Assembly: GCF_040459645.1 (NCBI RefSeq)
Contig: NZ_JARVHQ010000002.1
Span: 62,001 to 126,000, forward strand
Length of the DNA stretch: 64,000 bases
Direction of reading: 5' to 3'
DNA from: Bacillus cereus group sp. RP43
GTDB lineage: Bacteria > Bacillota > Bacilli > Bacillales > Bacillaceae_G
The position numbers and the translations under genes are program-made. The notes under the pieces are model-generated. The model had not been told where the DNA came from. It saw only the letters and a program-made list of their open reading frames with translations, and did not search any database. This document shows, piece by piece, positions 17,827-25,620 of this stretch (the stretch's first letter is position 1; the number at the start of each line of letters is the position of its first letter).

Positions 17827-18804
17827 ATGGCACGTGTCAGTACGGAGGATGCGATGAAAGCAAGAAAAGTTGACTTGATTTCATATCTGGAAGCAAAAGG
17901 AGAAACGTTTAAGAAAGAAGGAAACTATTATCGTCATACGGAGCATGACAGCCTCATCATTAAAGGGAATCAATACGCCTGGAATAGTCGAGGGGAAAAA
18001 GGATATGGAGCGATTAGCTTTGCGATGATGTACTATGACATGACATTCCCACAAGCCGTGATGGACATTCAGAAGGGGGACTATAAAGAGCTTGATCGTT
18101 CTAAAGCTGAAGAGGAACGCAAAAAAGAGCAGCAGCCCTTCATCTATCCCAAACACTTAGAAGTAAATAAGCAAACAGAGACTAAAGAATATCTAATTCA
18201 TGAACGGAAAATAGATCCTCGCTTGGTGAACTGGCTGATTAAAAAGGATCTCATCGCCCAGGATAAGAAAAATAATGTGGTGTTCAAATGGAGAGAAGAG
18301 GGTGGCAAAGGGCAAGTAATTGGAATGAACCGTCAAGGTACTGTGAAAATGGAGAATAAAAGAGGCAGCTTTAAACAAATCGTCCCGAATTATGAAAAAA
18401 TCAATGCAGGTTTTACGGTTGATGTGGGTAAGCCGGATAAGATCTATTTTTATGAAGATCCAATCGACATGTTATCACATTGGAGTATCAAGCAAAATAA
18501 AATACAAAACGCTCGCCTGGTCTCTATGCATGGATTGAAGTCAAAAACGGTGATTCAATCTTTAATGGATGCGAAAAAAGAAGGGTACGATATTAAAGAG
18601 GTCATAATGGCAGTTGATAATGATAAGGCTGGGAAAGACTTCATTCAGACGATGAAATGCTTTGTAGATCTTAAAGAGGATATCCCAACGCATGAAAAAG
18701 ATTGGAACGATGTCCGGAAGAAACAAGTGAATGAACAACAGCCAAAAGAAACAGCACAACCAAAGAAAATGAAGCCAATCAAAGAGGTGGAAAGAAGTGT
18801 CTAA
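17827..18804 (+). CDS. DUF3991 / TOPRIM primase-like protein
   Basis: 325 residues. The N-terminal ~90 residues resemble a primase zinc-finger fold (YRHTEHDSLIIKG, then GAISFAMMYYDMTFPQAV) but lack the Cys ligands. A DUF3991-like middle part precedes a TOPRIM domain with FYEDPIDMLSHW near 210 and VIMAVDNDKAGKDF near 258. These proteins accompany relaxase modules and probably prime complementary-strand synthesis or bind transferred ssDNA. AAGGGGGG precedes the ATG. The C-terminus overlaps the Mrr-like gene by 8 bp. Confidence 0.85.
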   Translation: MARVSTEDAMKARKVDLISYLEAKGETFKKEGNYYRHTEHDSLIIKGNQYAWNSRGEKGYGAISFAMMYYDMTFPQAVMDIQKGDYKELDRSKAEEERKKEQQPFIYPKHLEVNKQTETKEYLIHERKIDPRLVNWLIKKDLIAQDKKNNVVFKWREEGGKGQVIGMNRQGTVKMENKRGSFKQIVPNYEKINAGFTVDVGKPDKIYFYEDPIDMLSHWSIKQNKIQNARLVSMHGLKSKTVIQSLMDAKKEGYDIKEVIMAVDNDKAGKDFIQTMKCFVDLKEDIPTHEKDWNDVRKKQVNEQQPKETAQPKKMKPIKEVERSV

Positions 18805-19459
18805 TATACCATCTATGCCAAACATACTACAGGTTTTGATTTACGGTTTTATCATTTATGTTCTTTTACGTATTTGTAAATTTGTGTACCGAAAGATCCA
18901 GGAGCGAAGAATACTGAAGCGAATAGCTAAGTCCGGTATTCGCTATATAGACAAAATGGACGGAAATCAATTCGAAGTATATCTAAAAGCTCTCTTTCGA
19001 GAGTTGGGTTATTCTCCAACAGTAACAAAGCAGTCAAATGATTTCGGAGCGGATCTGGTATTGAAGGGGAAAAATCGTATTGTAATCCAGGCGAAACGCT
19101 ACGGGATGAAAAATAGAGTTGGCATCAGTGCCGTACAAGAGATATATGCAGCACAAGCCTATTACGAAGCACATGAGGGCTGGGTTGTAACAAACAGTGT
19201 ATATACAAGACAAGCAAAGGAATTAGCGGAAGCTTGTAATGTAAAACTAATAGATCGTGTAGAACTTCAGAAATTGATTAATAAAATTAATCCCGAATAT
19301 TCGGCTGAAGATGTATATCAAGGGGTAACACCTGCAGAACGGAAATGTCCAACATGTAAACATGATTTAGTCATTCGAAATTCGAATAAAGCAGGAAATA
19401 AGTTTTTTGGCTGTTCTCAATATCCCACATGTACACATACAGAACCAATTAATACATGA
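18797..19459 (+). CDS. Membrane-anchored Mrr-like nuclease with topoisomerase-type zinc ribbon
   Basis: 220 residues from a GTG that overlaps the primase-like gene. One membrane helix lies at about 8-27. An Mrr/restriction-endonuclease fold follows (~50-160) with the catalytic core GADLVLKGKNRIVIQAKRY (Asp, then Gln-Ala-Lys). A C-terminal Cys4 ribbon at about 178-213 (CPTCK to FFGCSQYPTC) is like those of the neighbouring topoisomerase. Known family members cleave DNA. A membrane-tethered copy in a transfer operon may process incoming or outgoing DNA, which is inference. The active-site residues are present. Confidence 0.87.
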   Translation: MSNIPSMPNILQVLIYGFIIYVLLRICKFVYRKIQERRILKRIAKSGIRYIDKMDGNQFEVYLKALFRELGYSPTVTKQSNDFGADLVLKGKNRIVIQAKRYGMKNRVGISAVQEIYAAQAYYEAHEGWVVTNSVYTRQAKELAEACNVKLIDRVELQKLINKINPEYSAEDVYQGVTPAERKCPTCKHDLVIRNSNKAGNKFFGCSQYPTCTHTEPINT

Positions 19460-19598
19460 GCTGTGATGAAAATCCGGCTCTTTTTCATTTGTTTAAAGAA
19501 TACATGAGAAAAATCAGTTTAACACAAAAATGACTCTTCAGATTTGATTGTATGAGACTTTTAATTAGTTGTTAATATAATAAGTCGTATTTGTCATA

Positions 19599-19640
19599 AA
19601 AACGTATGTAAAGGGAGAAACGGACTTTACATGCGTTTTT
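19599..19640 (+). terminator. Terminator at the end of the transfer region
   Basis: AAAACGTATGTAAAG and CTTTACATGCGTTTTT form a long stem with one mismatch, followed by a T-run. Confidence 0.85.
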
Positions 19641-19672
19641 AGGTTTTTTAGGGAAAATAAAAAGGGCAGTCA

Positions 19673-19825
19673 TTATTTACGACTTAACCCTTTGTCTACG
19701 ATCTGACGAATTGCTTCATTTCGATTCTTCAGCTTATTTTCATGCCAATAATTTTCTATTTGTTCTACTTGTTCTTTTGTAAAAGTAACTAAAATTTGAG
19801 TGTACTTGTCTTTATTAACAGCCAT
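19673..19825 (-). CDS. Ribbon-helix-helix transcriptional regulator, 50 aa
   Basis: MAVNKDKYTQILVTFTKEQV begins a strand (TQILVTF) followed by two helices (KEQVEQIENYWHEN and RNEAIRQIVDKG), the CopG/Arc-type fold. The reverse-strand ATG at 19825 follows GAGGAGGTT. Its promoter region contains perfect palindromes shared with the divergent + strand promoter, so it probably represses both directions. Confidence 0.8.
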   Translation of the reverse strand: MAVNKDKYTQILVTFTKEQVEQIENYWHENKLKNRNEAIRQIVDKGLSRK

Positions 19826-19851
19826 ATAACAACCTCCTCTATAAAAAATAT

Positions 19852-19922
19852 TATAAGTTATATAACTTATATTGACAACCAGAAAAATGAGTAATAGAAT
19901 AGTTATATAAGTTATATAACTT
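19852..19922 (+). promoter_or_regulatory. Sigma-A promoter flanked by palindromic operators
   Basis: A perfect 20-bp palindrome TATAAGTTATATAACTTATA (19852-19871) abuts TTGACA (19872-19877), which is 17 bp from TAGAAT (19895-19900). A second palindrome, AAGTTATATAACTT (19909-19922), follows with an overlapping half-site. Operators on both sides of the promoter between the divergent genes are typical of small repressors. Confidence 0.85.
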
Positions 19923-19940
19923 TATTGAGGAGGTTATTAC

Positions 19941-20129
19941 ATGGAACGAAAAGTTAAAAAGATGATGGCTGATCTTCAATTTATTATGAATCATGGTCAA
20001 ATCAGTGTAGATTTTATGGATATAGGATATAAAAGAATGCTTTTTAGTGCATTAGAAGCTACCGGAAAAAGGTTTAATGTGCATACCAATGAACATAATG
20101 AAACAGCCTTGTTCTTAGAGTTAGTTTAG
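19941..20129 (+). CDS. Small protein under the palindrome-controlled promoter
   Basis: 62 residues, MERKVKKMMADLQF onward, with no signal or membrane segment. GAGGAGG lies 8 bp before the ATG and a consensus promoter lies directly upstream. First of four small genes in the same direction. Family not recognised; possibly regulatory. Confidence 0.7.
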   Translation: MERKVKKMMADLQFIMNHGQISVDFMDIGYKRMLFSALEATGKRFNVHTNEHNETALFLELV

Positions 20130-20155
20130 TAAATTTACGCAATGAGGAGCTGTTA

Positions 20156-20419
20156 ATGATGGAGCAGTTAACTATTTTTGACGTAATGGATGAAACTAAA
20201 AATAAGCTTTATGAGGTATTAGAGAAAAATGGATTAGATTATAAAATTCATAAATACTATTTATATTCAAATTATGAGGGAGCTGTTCAATATTACTATA
20301 TAAGAACAACTGATAATACAATTATTGATTTGTGTATCTCTGATTTTCCAGAAATCTTCGCTGTCCATGAAGGGTTTAGCGATAAACAAATTAGAAAGAT
20401 TTACAACTGGAACTTATAA
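20156..20419 (+). CDS. Small hypothetical protein
   Basis: 87 residues, MMEQLTIFDVMDETKNKL onward. GAGGAG precedes two adjacent ATGs (20156 and 20159). Acidic and aromatic-rich with no membrane segment. It is 26 bp after the previous gene and likely in its operon. The opening motif QLTIFDV recurs in small plasmid and phage proteins but gives no function. Confidence 0.65.
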   Translation: MMEQLTIFDVMDETKNKLYEVLEKNGLDYKIHKYYLYSNYEGAVQYYYIRTTDNTIIDLCISDFPEIFAVHEGFSDKQIRKIYNWNL

Positions 20420-20459
20420 GCTATATAAATAACAAATTTAATTATTGGAGGAATGAAAA

Positions 20460-20561
20460 ATGAAAATTGGTGTATCTGAGTGGAAAGCATTGAAAAAAGA
20501 GACAAAGTTAAAGCTATTGCGCTATGCGATGTTAGAAAGCAAGTATAAGTATGCAAAATAA
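20460..20561 (+). CDS. Very small basic peptide (33 aa)
   Basis: MKIGVSEWKALKKETKLKLL continues to a Lys/Tyr-rich end. TTGGAGG lies at a good distance from the ATG and the gene lies 40 bp after the preceding one. Short, so moderate confidence; function unknown. Confidence 0.5.
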   Translation: MKIGVSEWKALKKETKLKLLRYAMLESKYKYAK

Positions 20562-20563
20562 AA

Positions 20564-20593
20564 GCTCTTCATTTGCAAAAGCAAACAAAGAGC
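20564..20593. terminator. Hairpin after the small-gene operon
   Basis: GCTCTTCATTTGC pairs imperfectly with GCAAACAAAGAGC around AAAA. There is no T-run on the + strand but a T-rich exit on the - strand, so direction is uncertain. Confidence 0.5.
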
Positions 20594-20687
20594 AAAGTCA
20601 TGAGTGACCGTCTGGGAAAGAAATTGGCAGGTTTCTTTCCTCTATATTTTAACATATAAAAAGTTGTAGAGAAAAGGGGCATGTAGA

Positions 20688-20798
20688 ATGGAAGAAGGGC
20701 GTATTTCCTTTCAGCAAGGGTTTAAAGAATTTCTTATTATGATGGTCTGTTTTTGGTTCATTATGTTTCTCATGTATGGTGAAAGCCTGTTACAATAG
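20688..20798 (+). CDS. Single-helix membrane peptide (36 aa)
   Basis: MEEGRISFQQGFKEFLIMMV leads into a hydrophobic helix ending FLMYGESLLQ. GAAAAGGGG lies upstream of the ATG. The acidic head plus one helix suggests a small membrane regulator, but nothing more can be supported. Confidence 0.5.
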   Translation: MEEGRISFQQGFKEFLIMMVCFWFIMFLMYGESLLQ

Positions 20799-21146
20799 AA
20801 TGGAGTCGAAAGTCTAAATACCCTTAGGTAGTTCTCATAGGTGTACGATCTATGGGGGCTTTTATAATAAAGAAATATAAAATTTCACGTACCGTAATGT
20901 TTAATAAAAAATAAAATACATAATCAATAGTCTACATTTAATTTTGTGCTTAGTTAATCCGCTTAATGGATTCGGTCTCGTTTGTTTTGGATACTATCTT
21001 ATGTGAAATGGCGATATTATTTTTATATCGGATAGATTTCTTGCGAAATATGTACCAAGAGCCGTATTTCAATTTAAATATGATAGTATTACACTTAGTA
21101 TGAGCCTTATATTTTATTATTTTGTACTAATCATGGGGGTATGTAT
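20799..21146. other. Intergenic stretch
   Basis: About 350 AT-rich bases before the 353-aa gene. A GC-richer patch (20820-20862) ending in CTATGGGGGCTTTTAT looks like a weak terminator; no gene is seen. Confidence 0.4.
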
Positions 21147-22202
21147 ATGCGTAAATTGTTCAGTGGAAAACGTGTACTAGAAAGAGAAACAAACGAAGGT
21201 TCATCTTATTTTGTAGTACCAGAAGAGAAATTTCAGAAGTATGTGGTGCTATGGGGATATTTAATCCCACACGGAGTTTTCAATCAGCCTAATAAATGGG
21301 TAAATACATATACGATAAACCCTTTGGATACATATGTTTTAGTAACAGAATTCAATCCTAAAGAGTATGAATATATGATTTATGAAGAAACAAGGGTTGC
21401 TAGACAATTGCATCAAATATTAGAACCTTATGGAATAGATATTAATAATGAATTCGAAAAGTTCGTAGAGTTAGAAGAGATTCCTGAAGCAGCCATAAGC
21501 AAAGTAAAGGATTGCTTAATGGAAAAAAGGTGTATGAATGATTATCCAGAAGACTTTCCAGTAGTCGACGGCTATGAATATATAATTGAGGGCGAGAAAA
21601 AGAAACTCATTATTGAAACTGAAACTTATCATGATGATGATACACTATATGACCAAACGGGGAATTTTGATCGCAGTTATATCGTTGAAACTTATCGTAA
21701 GACAGTTACAAATGAATTTATTTATGTATTTAAAACGCATGACAATAGCTGGTATCAATATTATGCAGAAGGCGCAAGTAAAGACTGTTGGATCATGAAA
21801 GAAATATATGATGATGAATTAGACGATTTACCAATTTCATCTTATGAACTTATTGAAACAGAGAAACGTGAAATTCCAGAAGAAGATTTAAAGGCTAATA
21901 TTAGTTGGGAAGAATTACTCGATCCGAATAGAGAATGTGATTTCTATTACTCGGATAAAATGTTTGCAATGAGTTTCTTAGCAAATGAGGGAAGATATAA
22001 TGTAGTGAACATTAATGGGGAATGGAAAAGATATAGTGAAATGGTTTTTAAAGGAGAAGCACCGTTTTCCAAATGGGATGATTTAGTATTTATTGGGACG
22101 GCTAAACAAGGGGAAACTCAAGGAAAACAATTTACCCAAGAAGAAATGATGCAATTTGCAGTGTATATGCGAGAAAAGAGAGGGAATTCATCATTGCATT
22201 AA
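21147..22202 (+). CDS. 351-aa acidic protein, unknown function
   Basis: Starts MRKLFSGKRVLERETNEGSS. The ATG at 21147 lies 7 bp after GGGGG; an ATG at 21141 is too close to it. The protein is strongly acidic and rich in Tyr and Trp, with no signal peptide, membrane segment or catalytic motif that I recognise. Tyr/Glu-rich beta-like segments (residues ~150-240) may form a repeat of a small fold. It stands alone on the + strand between the small-gene operon and the 24-bp array. Possibly a DNA-mimic or immunity-like protein given its charge, but that is speculation. Confidence 0.75.
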   Translation: MRKLFSGKRVLERETNEGSSYFVVPEEKFQKYVVLWGYLIPHGVFNQPNKWVNTYTINPLDTYVLVTEFNPKEYEYMIYEETRVARQLHQILEPYGIDINNEFEKFVELEEIPEAAISKVKDCLMEKRCMNDYPEDFPVVDGYEYIIEGEKKKLIIETETYHDDDTLYDQTGNFDRSYIVETYRKTVTNEFIYVFKTHDNSWYQYYAEGASKDCWIMKEIYDDELDDLPISSYELIETEKREIPEEDLKANISWEELLDPNRECDFYYSDKMFAMSFLANEGRYNVVNINGEWKRYSEMVFKGEAPFSKWDDLVFIGTAKQGETQGKQFTQEEMMQFAVYMREKRGNSSLH

Positions 22203-22223
22203 TTAAAAGAAAAGCTATTATAA

Positions 22224-22292
22224 GGGTACAGCCGATATACATGTAATTTTGAGTCATAGGCTTACTTTTACAAGTATCTCGGTCGAACCCCA
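22224..22292. repeat. Imperfect ~70-bp palindrome related to a repeat at 28748
   Basis: GGGTACAGCCGATATACATG on the left and, read in reverse from 22292, GGGTTCGACCGAGATACTTG form inverted arms. A similar GGGGTACAGCCGAGATACGT lies at 28748. The arms start with GGG(G)T, like Tn3-family ends, so this may be two fused transposon tips. Confidence 0.6.
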
Positions 22293-22321
22293 ATTACACA
22301 TAAAGTATTAATAATTTCTGG

Positions 22322-22537
22322 TGTAATCCTGTGTTGTATTTCTAGTGTAATCCTGTGACGCATTTCTGGTGTAATCCTGTGTTGTATTTCTAGTGTAATC
22401 CTGTGTTGTATTTCTAGTGTAATCCTGTGACGCATTTCTGGTGTAATCCTGTGTTGTATTTCTAGTGTAATCCTGTGTTGTATTTCTAGTGTAATCCTGT
22501 GACGCATTTTTGGTGTAATCCTATGACACATAATTAT
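22322..22537. repeat. Nine 24-bp tandem repeats
   Basis: TGTAATCCTGTG begins at 22322 and recurs every 24 bp up to 22514. Two variants alternate: A ends TTGTATTTCTAG and B ends ACGCATTTCTGG, in the order A B A A B A A B plus a degenerate ninth copy. This gives a 72-bp higher-order unit. An ORF through it on the - strand merely repeats HRITLEIQ and has no ribosome binding site. Confidence 0.95.
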
Positions 22538-22597
22538 TGTTATTTATTAACGTGTATGATAATATTGGTTATGTAGAATAATTAGTATATAAGTAAA

Positions 22598-22624
22598 AAC
22601 CCCTTCCCAGCCAAGGAAGGAGTT
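22598..22624 (-). terminator. Terminator for the membrane protein gene
   Basis: On the - strand, CTCCTTCC, a short loop, then GGAAGGGG and TTTTT. It lies 26 bp beyond the stop of the gene at 22650. Confidence 0.7.
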
Positions 22625-22649
22625 AATCGTGCAAAAAGGTCAGCCAACC

Positions 22650-22988
22650 TTAAGCACTTAACTTGTTACTATTAGTGTTTTCTTCTCTTTTCTTTTGGAA
22701 ATAGCCAGCCAGCTGTCCCAAAAGAAATAACCCAAATTGACATAGAAATAAAAAAAGTTGAATCATTAACGTAGCAGGCATACTCAAATACACATAAAGA
22801 CTTAAAAGTAACACTATTGTTAAAGAAAATATCACAGCTGAAATTTGGAATCTTGCGTTTTTCCAAATTAGAAAAGATGTAATCGGAATCCCTGCATTCA
22901 AAGAGGGACATAATACTATGAATATATTAAGAAGCAGTCCTGGGATTGCATTCTTAAGAAGAAATGTAATTATACTTGTAGTTAACAT
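22650..22988 (-). CDS. Small polytopic membrane protein
   Basis: 112 residues with about four hydrophobic segments (roughly 5-25, 30-45, 50-70, 75-95) and a basic tail QKKREENTNSNK. A reverse-strand GAAAGGAT lies ahead of the ATG at 22988. It is followed by its own terminator. Topology only; no family recognised. Confidence 0.65.
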   Translation of the reverse strand: MLTTSIITFLLKNAIPGLLLNIFIVLCPSLNAGIPITSFLIWKNARFQISAVIFSLTIVLLLSLYVYLSMPATLMIQLFLFLCQFGLFLLGQLAGYFQKKREENTNSNKLSA

Positions 22989-23255
22989 TTTAATCTATCC
23001 TTTCGTTTTTCATTTTTAAATGACTACGTTCTTACATAAGTTAGTGAATTATTGTCTTACACATCCTTTCCGTATGTAAAGTATTTATATTAAACGGGAG
23101 CCACCCGTGAATTTTAGCAAAACAAAAAGCACTTAAGAGAACTAGTATTTCTAAAGAGTGGTTTTTGAATATATTTAAAAACCAATATACATCTACTTAA
23201 TTAGCAATATTGAGTATGTAGAATTTAGCTAATCCTGGTTAGGATTATTTTTTTT

Positions 23256-23484
23256 GGTTAAGTAATACCCCATATATTAATTATACCATATAACCGAAAT
23301 ACACCCGGTCTAGGAGCCCATATATGTTTAAAGCAAGATCCAATGCCTCTACTTCTTTACGGACAATCCTGGTCTAGGTTAAGTAATACCCCATATATTA
23401 ATTATACCATATAATTGAAATACACCTGGTCTAGGAGCGCATATATGTTCAGAGTAAGAAAATTCCTCTACTTATTTACGGACA
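23256..23484. repeat. Two adjacent ~110-bp non-coding direct repeats
   Basis: The units 23256-23365 and 23377-23484 share GGTTAAGTAATACCCCATAT at the start and TTTACGGACA at the end, with few differences between. Each is preceded by AATCCTGGT. No ORF spans them. The surrounding region 22989-23527 holds nothing else that I can call. Confidence 0.85.
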
Positions 23485-23527
23485 TAAACAGGGGGTTAAT
23501 CGAGAAGCGTGTAAAAACGTCCATATT

Positions 23528-23896
23528 TTAGATTTCATCTCTTCTAATCAAACTTACCATCTTTTCCTTAAAATATTCTACATCATTATTTGTTCCAGAT
23601 AACTCAAATTTTGATACAATAGGCACTTCATATTTAGCAGAAATTTTGTCAGCACTTGCACCAAACATGTCTCCCCAATTACGATTGCCACTTGCAGATA
23701 CGCCTTTTAATTTTTCATTATTGCGTTCTAAAAAGTCTAAAACACGTTCCGGTACATTTCCAAAACCTGTTGTATACGTAATAAGAATAAAGTCTTCATC
23801 TAATACTAGAGCTTCATCAATTTGAACGGCCGGCATATTTAATTTGTGAATGAAACGCTTCACGTTTCCTGTCATAGAATCATATGCAACTAACAT
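23528..23896 (-). CDS. nrdI: NrdI-like flavodoxin (ribonucleotide reductase activator)
   Basis: 122 residues beginning MLVAYDSMTGNVKRFIHKL, the NrdI flavin-binding loop (S-x-T-G-N). It continues with TYTTGFGNVPERVLDFLE and GVSASGNRNWGDMFGASAD, both characteristic of NrdI. NrdI delivers oxidant to NrdF to build the manganese cofactor of class Ib reductase. GGAGAGGGAGGG lies ahead of the ATG. No nrdE or nrdF gene follows in the window, so this is an orphan plasmid copy that presumably serves the chromosomal NrdEF or is a remnant of an nrdIEF operon. Confidence 0.9.
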   Translation of the reverse strand: MLVAYDSMTGNVKRFIHKLNMPAVQIDEALVLDEDFILITYTTGFGNVPERVLDFLERNNEKLKGVSASGNRNWGDMFGASADKISAKYEVPIVSKFELSGTNNDVEYFKEKMVSLIRRDEI

Positions 23897-24460
23897 TTCC
23901 GACCCTCCCTCTCCAATCTATATTCTCTGTATGTCGTTTCTTGATTTCTCTATATATTGTATTACGTTTCAAAATAAGACACAAGATATATGTATAAATT
24001 CTTTCTTTTTTTAACTTTTACTTTTCGACATGACCGTCGATTTTTTTCAATACAAAGACTATGAAACAACATTCTAAAACTCATGTCAATAAAGTGCTTT
24101 TCAAAAAAGTTGTCAACGAACTTAACCTTATTTTTAAAAAAGTTACCAATATTTTTTGTCATAAAACAGTAAATGCTGGAGTAATATATTTCTCCAGCAT
24201 CACGCAAAAAAGAACAGATATTAAACGATAATCTGTTCTAACAAACGATTACATTTATCAATTTTACTTTATTAAATATTATACATATACTTTCGTTGCT
24301 CGTTACATACAAAAAGATAACTATTATAGAAAAAGATTATTATTATGGAGTTTCAATTTATGTATGAAAAGTTTATTCAGAGTGTTCAATACGAAAAATA
24401 TCTTTTACAAATTTATCAATTATCGTGCATACCAGAGCTACAATTGTTTATATTTTGTTA
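23897..24460. other. Non-coding region with two strong hairpins
   Basis: ATGCTGGAG (24173-24181) pairs with CTCCAGCAT (24192-24200). AGAACAGAT (24211-24219) pairs with ATCTGTTCT (24231-24239), which is followed by few T's. Short ORFs here overlap the hairpins and lack ribosome binding sites. Confidence 0.6.
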
Positions 24461-24730
24461 TTTCCTGTTGCAGAATCCTTATACTAAGGATTCTATTTTT
24501 TTGCATTAAATTTCTACAAACAAAAAAAGATAAGATCGAAGAATACGATCTTATCCTCAGCACAAGGAGTAAACATAAGTGATAACCATCATATTTTTAT
24601 TATACTTTATTTTTTGTTAATTTTGAGTATTAAAACCATAATTAACAAGTATATCTATATTGAGAAATTTATTACAAAAATTAGCTATAAATGATTCAAA
24701 ATCCGAATGTAAACTTTTAGCCAAAAGTTT
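24461..24730 (+). repeat. Dispersed repeat upstream of the integrase, copy 1
   Basis: The region from ATTTCCTGTTGCAGAATCC onward is highly similar to 42855-43110. It includes the hairpin AATCCTTATACTAAGGATT and the GATAAGATCG/CGATCTTATC stem. It forms the upstream region of the recombinase gene at 24840; copy 2 has lost its gene. Confidence 0.85.
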
Positions 24731-24839
24731 ACATTCATTTCCCCTTAAACATTGACTTTTAGCTAATTCCATTGATATTATAAAAATATACAAAAAAGTA
24801 TACATTCAAATCATTGAAAATAAAGGGATTGAAAAGCAG

Positions 24840-25412
24840 GTGGATAAAAAGCAACATTTAATTGATGTACAACCAATTCGGAGCATTGAACAGATTAATG
24901 ACATGAAATGGTCACTTAAACGTCATTGTTCAGATCGTGATTACATTTTATTCCTGATTGGGATCAATACAGGATTACGTGTCAGTGATTTACTTAAAAT
25001 GGAAACAGGGGAAATTTTAAAACTGAAGCGAAAAAAACGAAAAGAATTTAAAGTAAGAGAAGGAAAAACAGAAAAGGAGCGTATCATAAATATTACATCT
25101 ATTTTTGAAGAAGTATTTCCATACGCTGAGGGTTTAAAAAGTACCTGGTTGTTTCCTTCTCGAAAAGGTGATAAACCTATTAGTAAAATTCAAGCATATC
25201 GACAGTTACAAAAAGCTGGGGATTTTGCCGGAGTAGAATCTTTAGGTACTCATACCATGCGTAAAACATTTGGATATTGGTTTTACAAGCAAACAAAAGA
25301 TATTGCTATGTTACAAGAAATATTGAATCATAGTACACCACAAATTACACTAAGATACATTGGAATTAATAAAGAAGAAAAAGATAATGTACTTGATACA
25401 TTCCGAATCTAA
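24840..25412 (+). CDS. Tyrosine recombinase / integrase (catalytic domain only)
   Basis: 190 residues from a GTG. Catalytic residues fit the tyrosine recombinase pattern: Arg in TGLRVSDLLKM, His-x-x-Arg in THTMRKTFGYW, His in LNHSTPQIT and the Tyr in LRYIGI. The protein lacks the usual N-terminal core-binding domain; short XerC/D-like recombinases of this size are frequent on B. cereus group plasmids. The ribosome binding site is weak (AAAGGG ~13 nt upstream). A 3' half copy lies at 48067-48416. Confidence 0.85.
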   Translation: MDKKQHLIDVQPIRSIEQINDMKWSLKRHCSDRDYILFLIGINTGLRVSDLLKMETGEILKLKRKKRKEFKVREGKTEKERIINITSIFEEVFPYAEGLKSTWLFPSRKGDKPISKIQAYRQLQKAGDFAGVESLGTHTMRKTFGYWFYKQTKDIAMLQEILNHSTPQITLRYIGINKEEKDNVLDTFRI

Positions 25413-25503
25413 TTTGAATTTGGGTGTTTTTGCTTATCCTCCGAAAAAGGGGAATAAGACAAAATGTAATAAAGCTATTCTATCTCTATGGCTTCTTCAA
25501 TAA

Positions 25504-25620
25504 ATGGACATTATTTTTGAAGAGGAAATTTCTGGAGTGACAAAGGATCGCGAACAACTCAAAAAAATGCTAGGAGAACTACGAGAAGATGATACCACTT
25601 CTGCCCATCAGGTAACATAG
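25504..25620 (+). pseudogene. Serine resolvase fragment
   Basis: MDIIFEEEISGVTKDREQL, then KKMLGELREDDT, matches the resolvase segment around E-x-x-S-G-x-x-x-x-R in Tn3-type TnpR. Only ~35 residues remain, without the catalytic serine or the DNA-binding end. It is followed at once by an IS231 end remnant. Confidence 0.7.

Noticed and set aside
1..19459. Integrative conjugative element rather than plasmid
   Set aside because: No integrase or excisionase next to the transfer module and IS231/IS240/Tn3 content is typical of large plasmids; cannot be excluded because the window has no rep gene.
22268..22531. 87-aa - strand ORF with HRITLEIQ repeats as a repeat protein
   Set aside because: No ribosome binding site, and the period of 24 bp keeps any frame open by chance; treated as non-coding array.
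22322..22537. 24-bp array as CRISPR
   Set aside because: Units are directly contiguous without unique spacers.
23962..24207. 81-aa - strand ORF
   Set aside because: Covers a strong hairpin, no ribosome binding site, no family-like sequence.
24364..24582. 72-aa + strand ORF
   Set aside because: Overlaps the dispersed repeat and two hairpins; the second repeat copy does not keep the frame.
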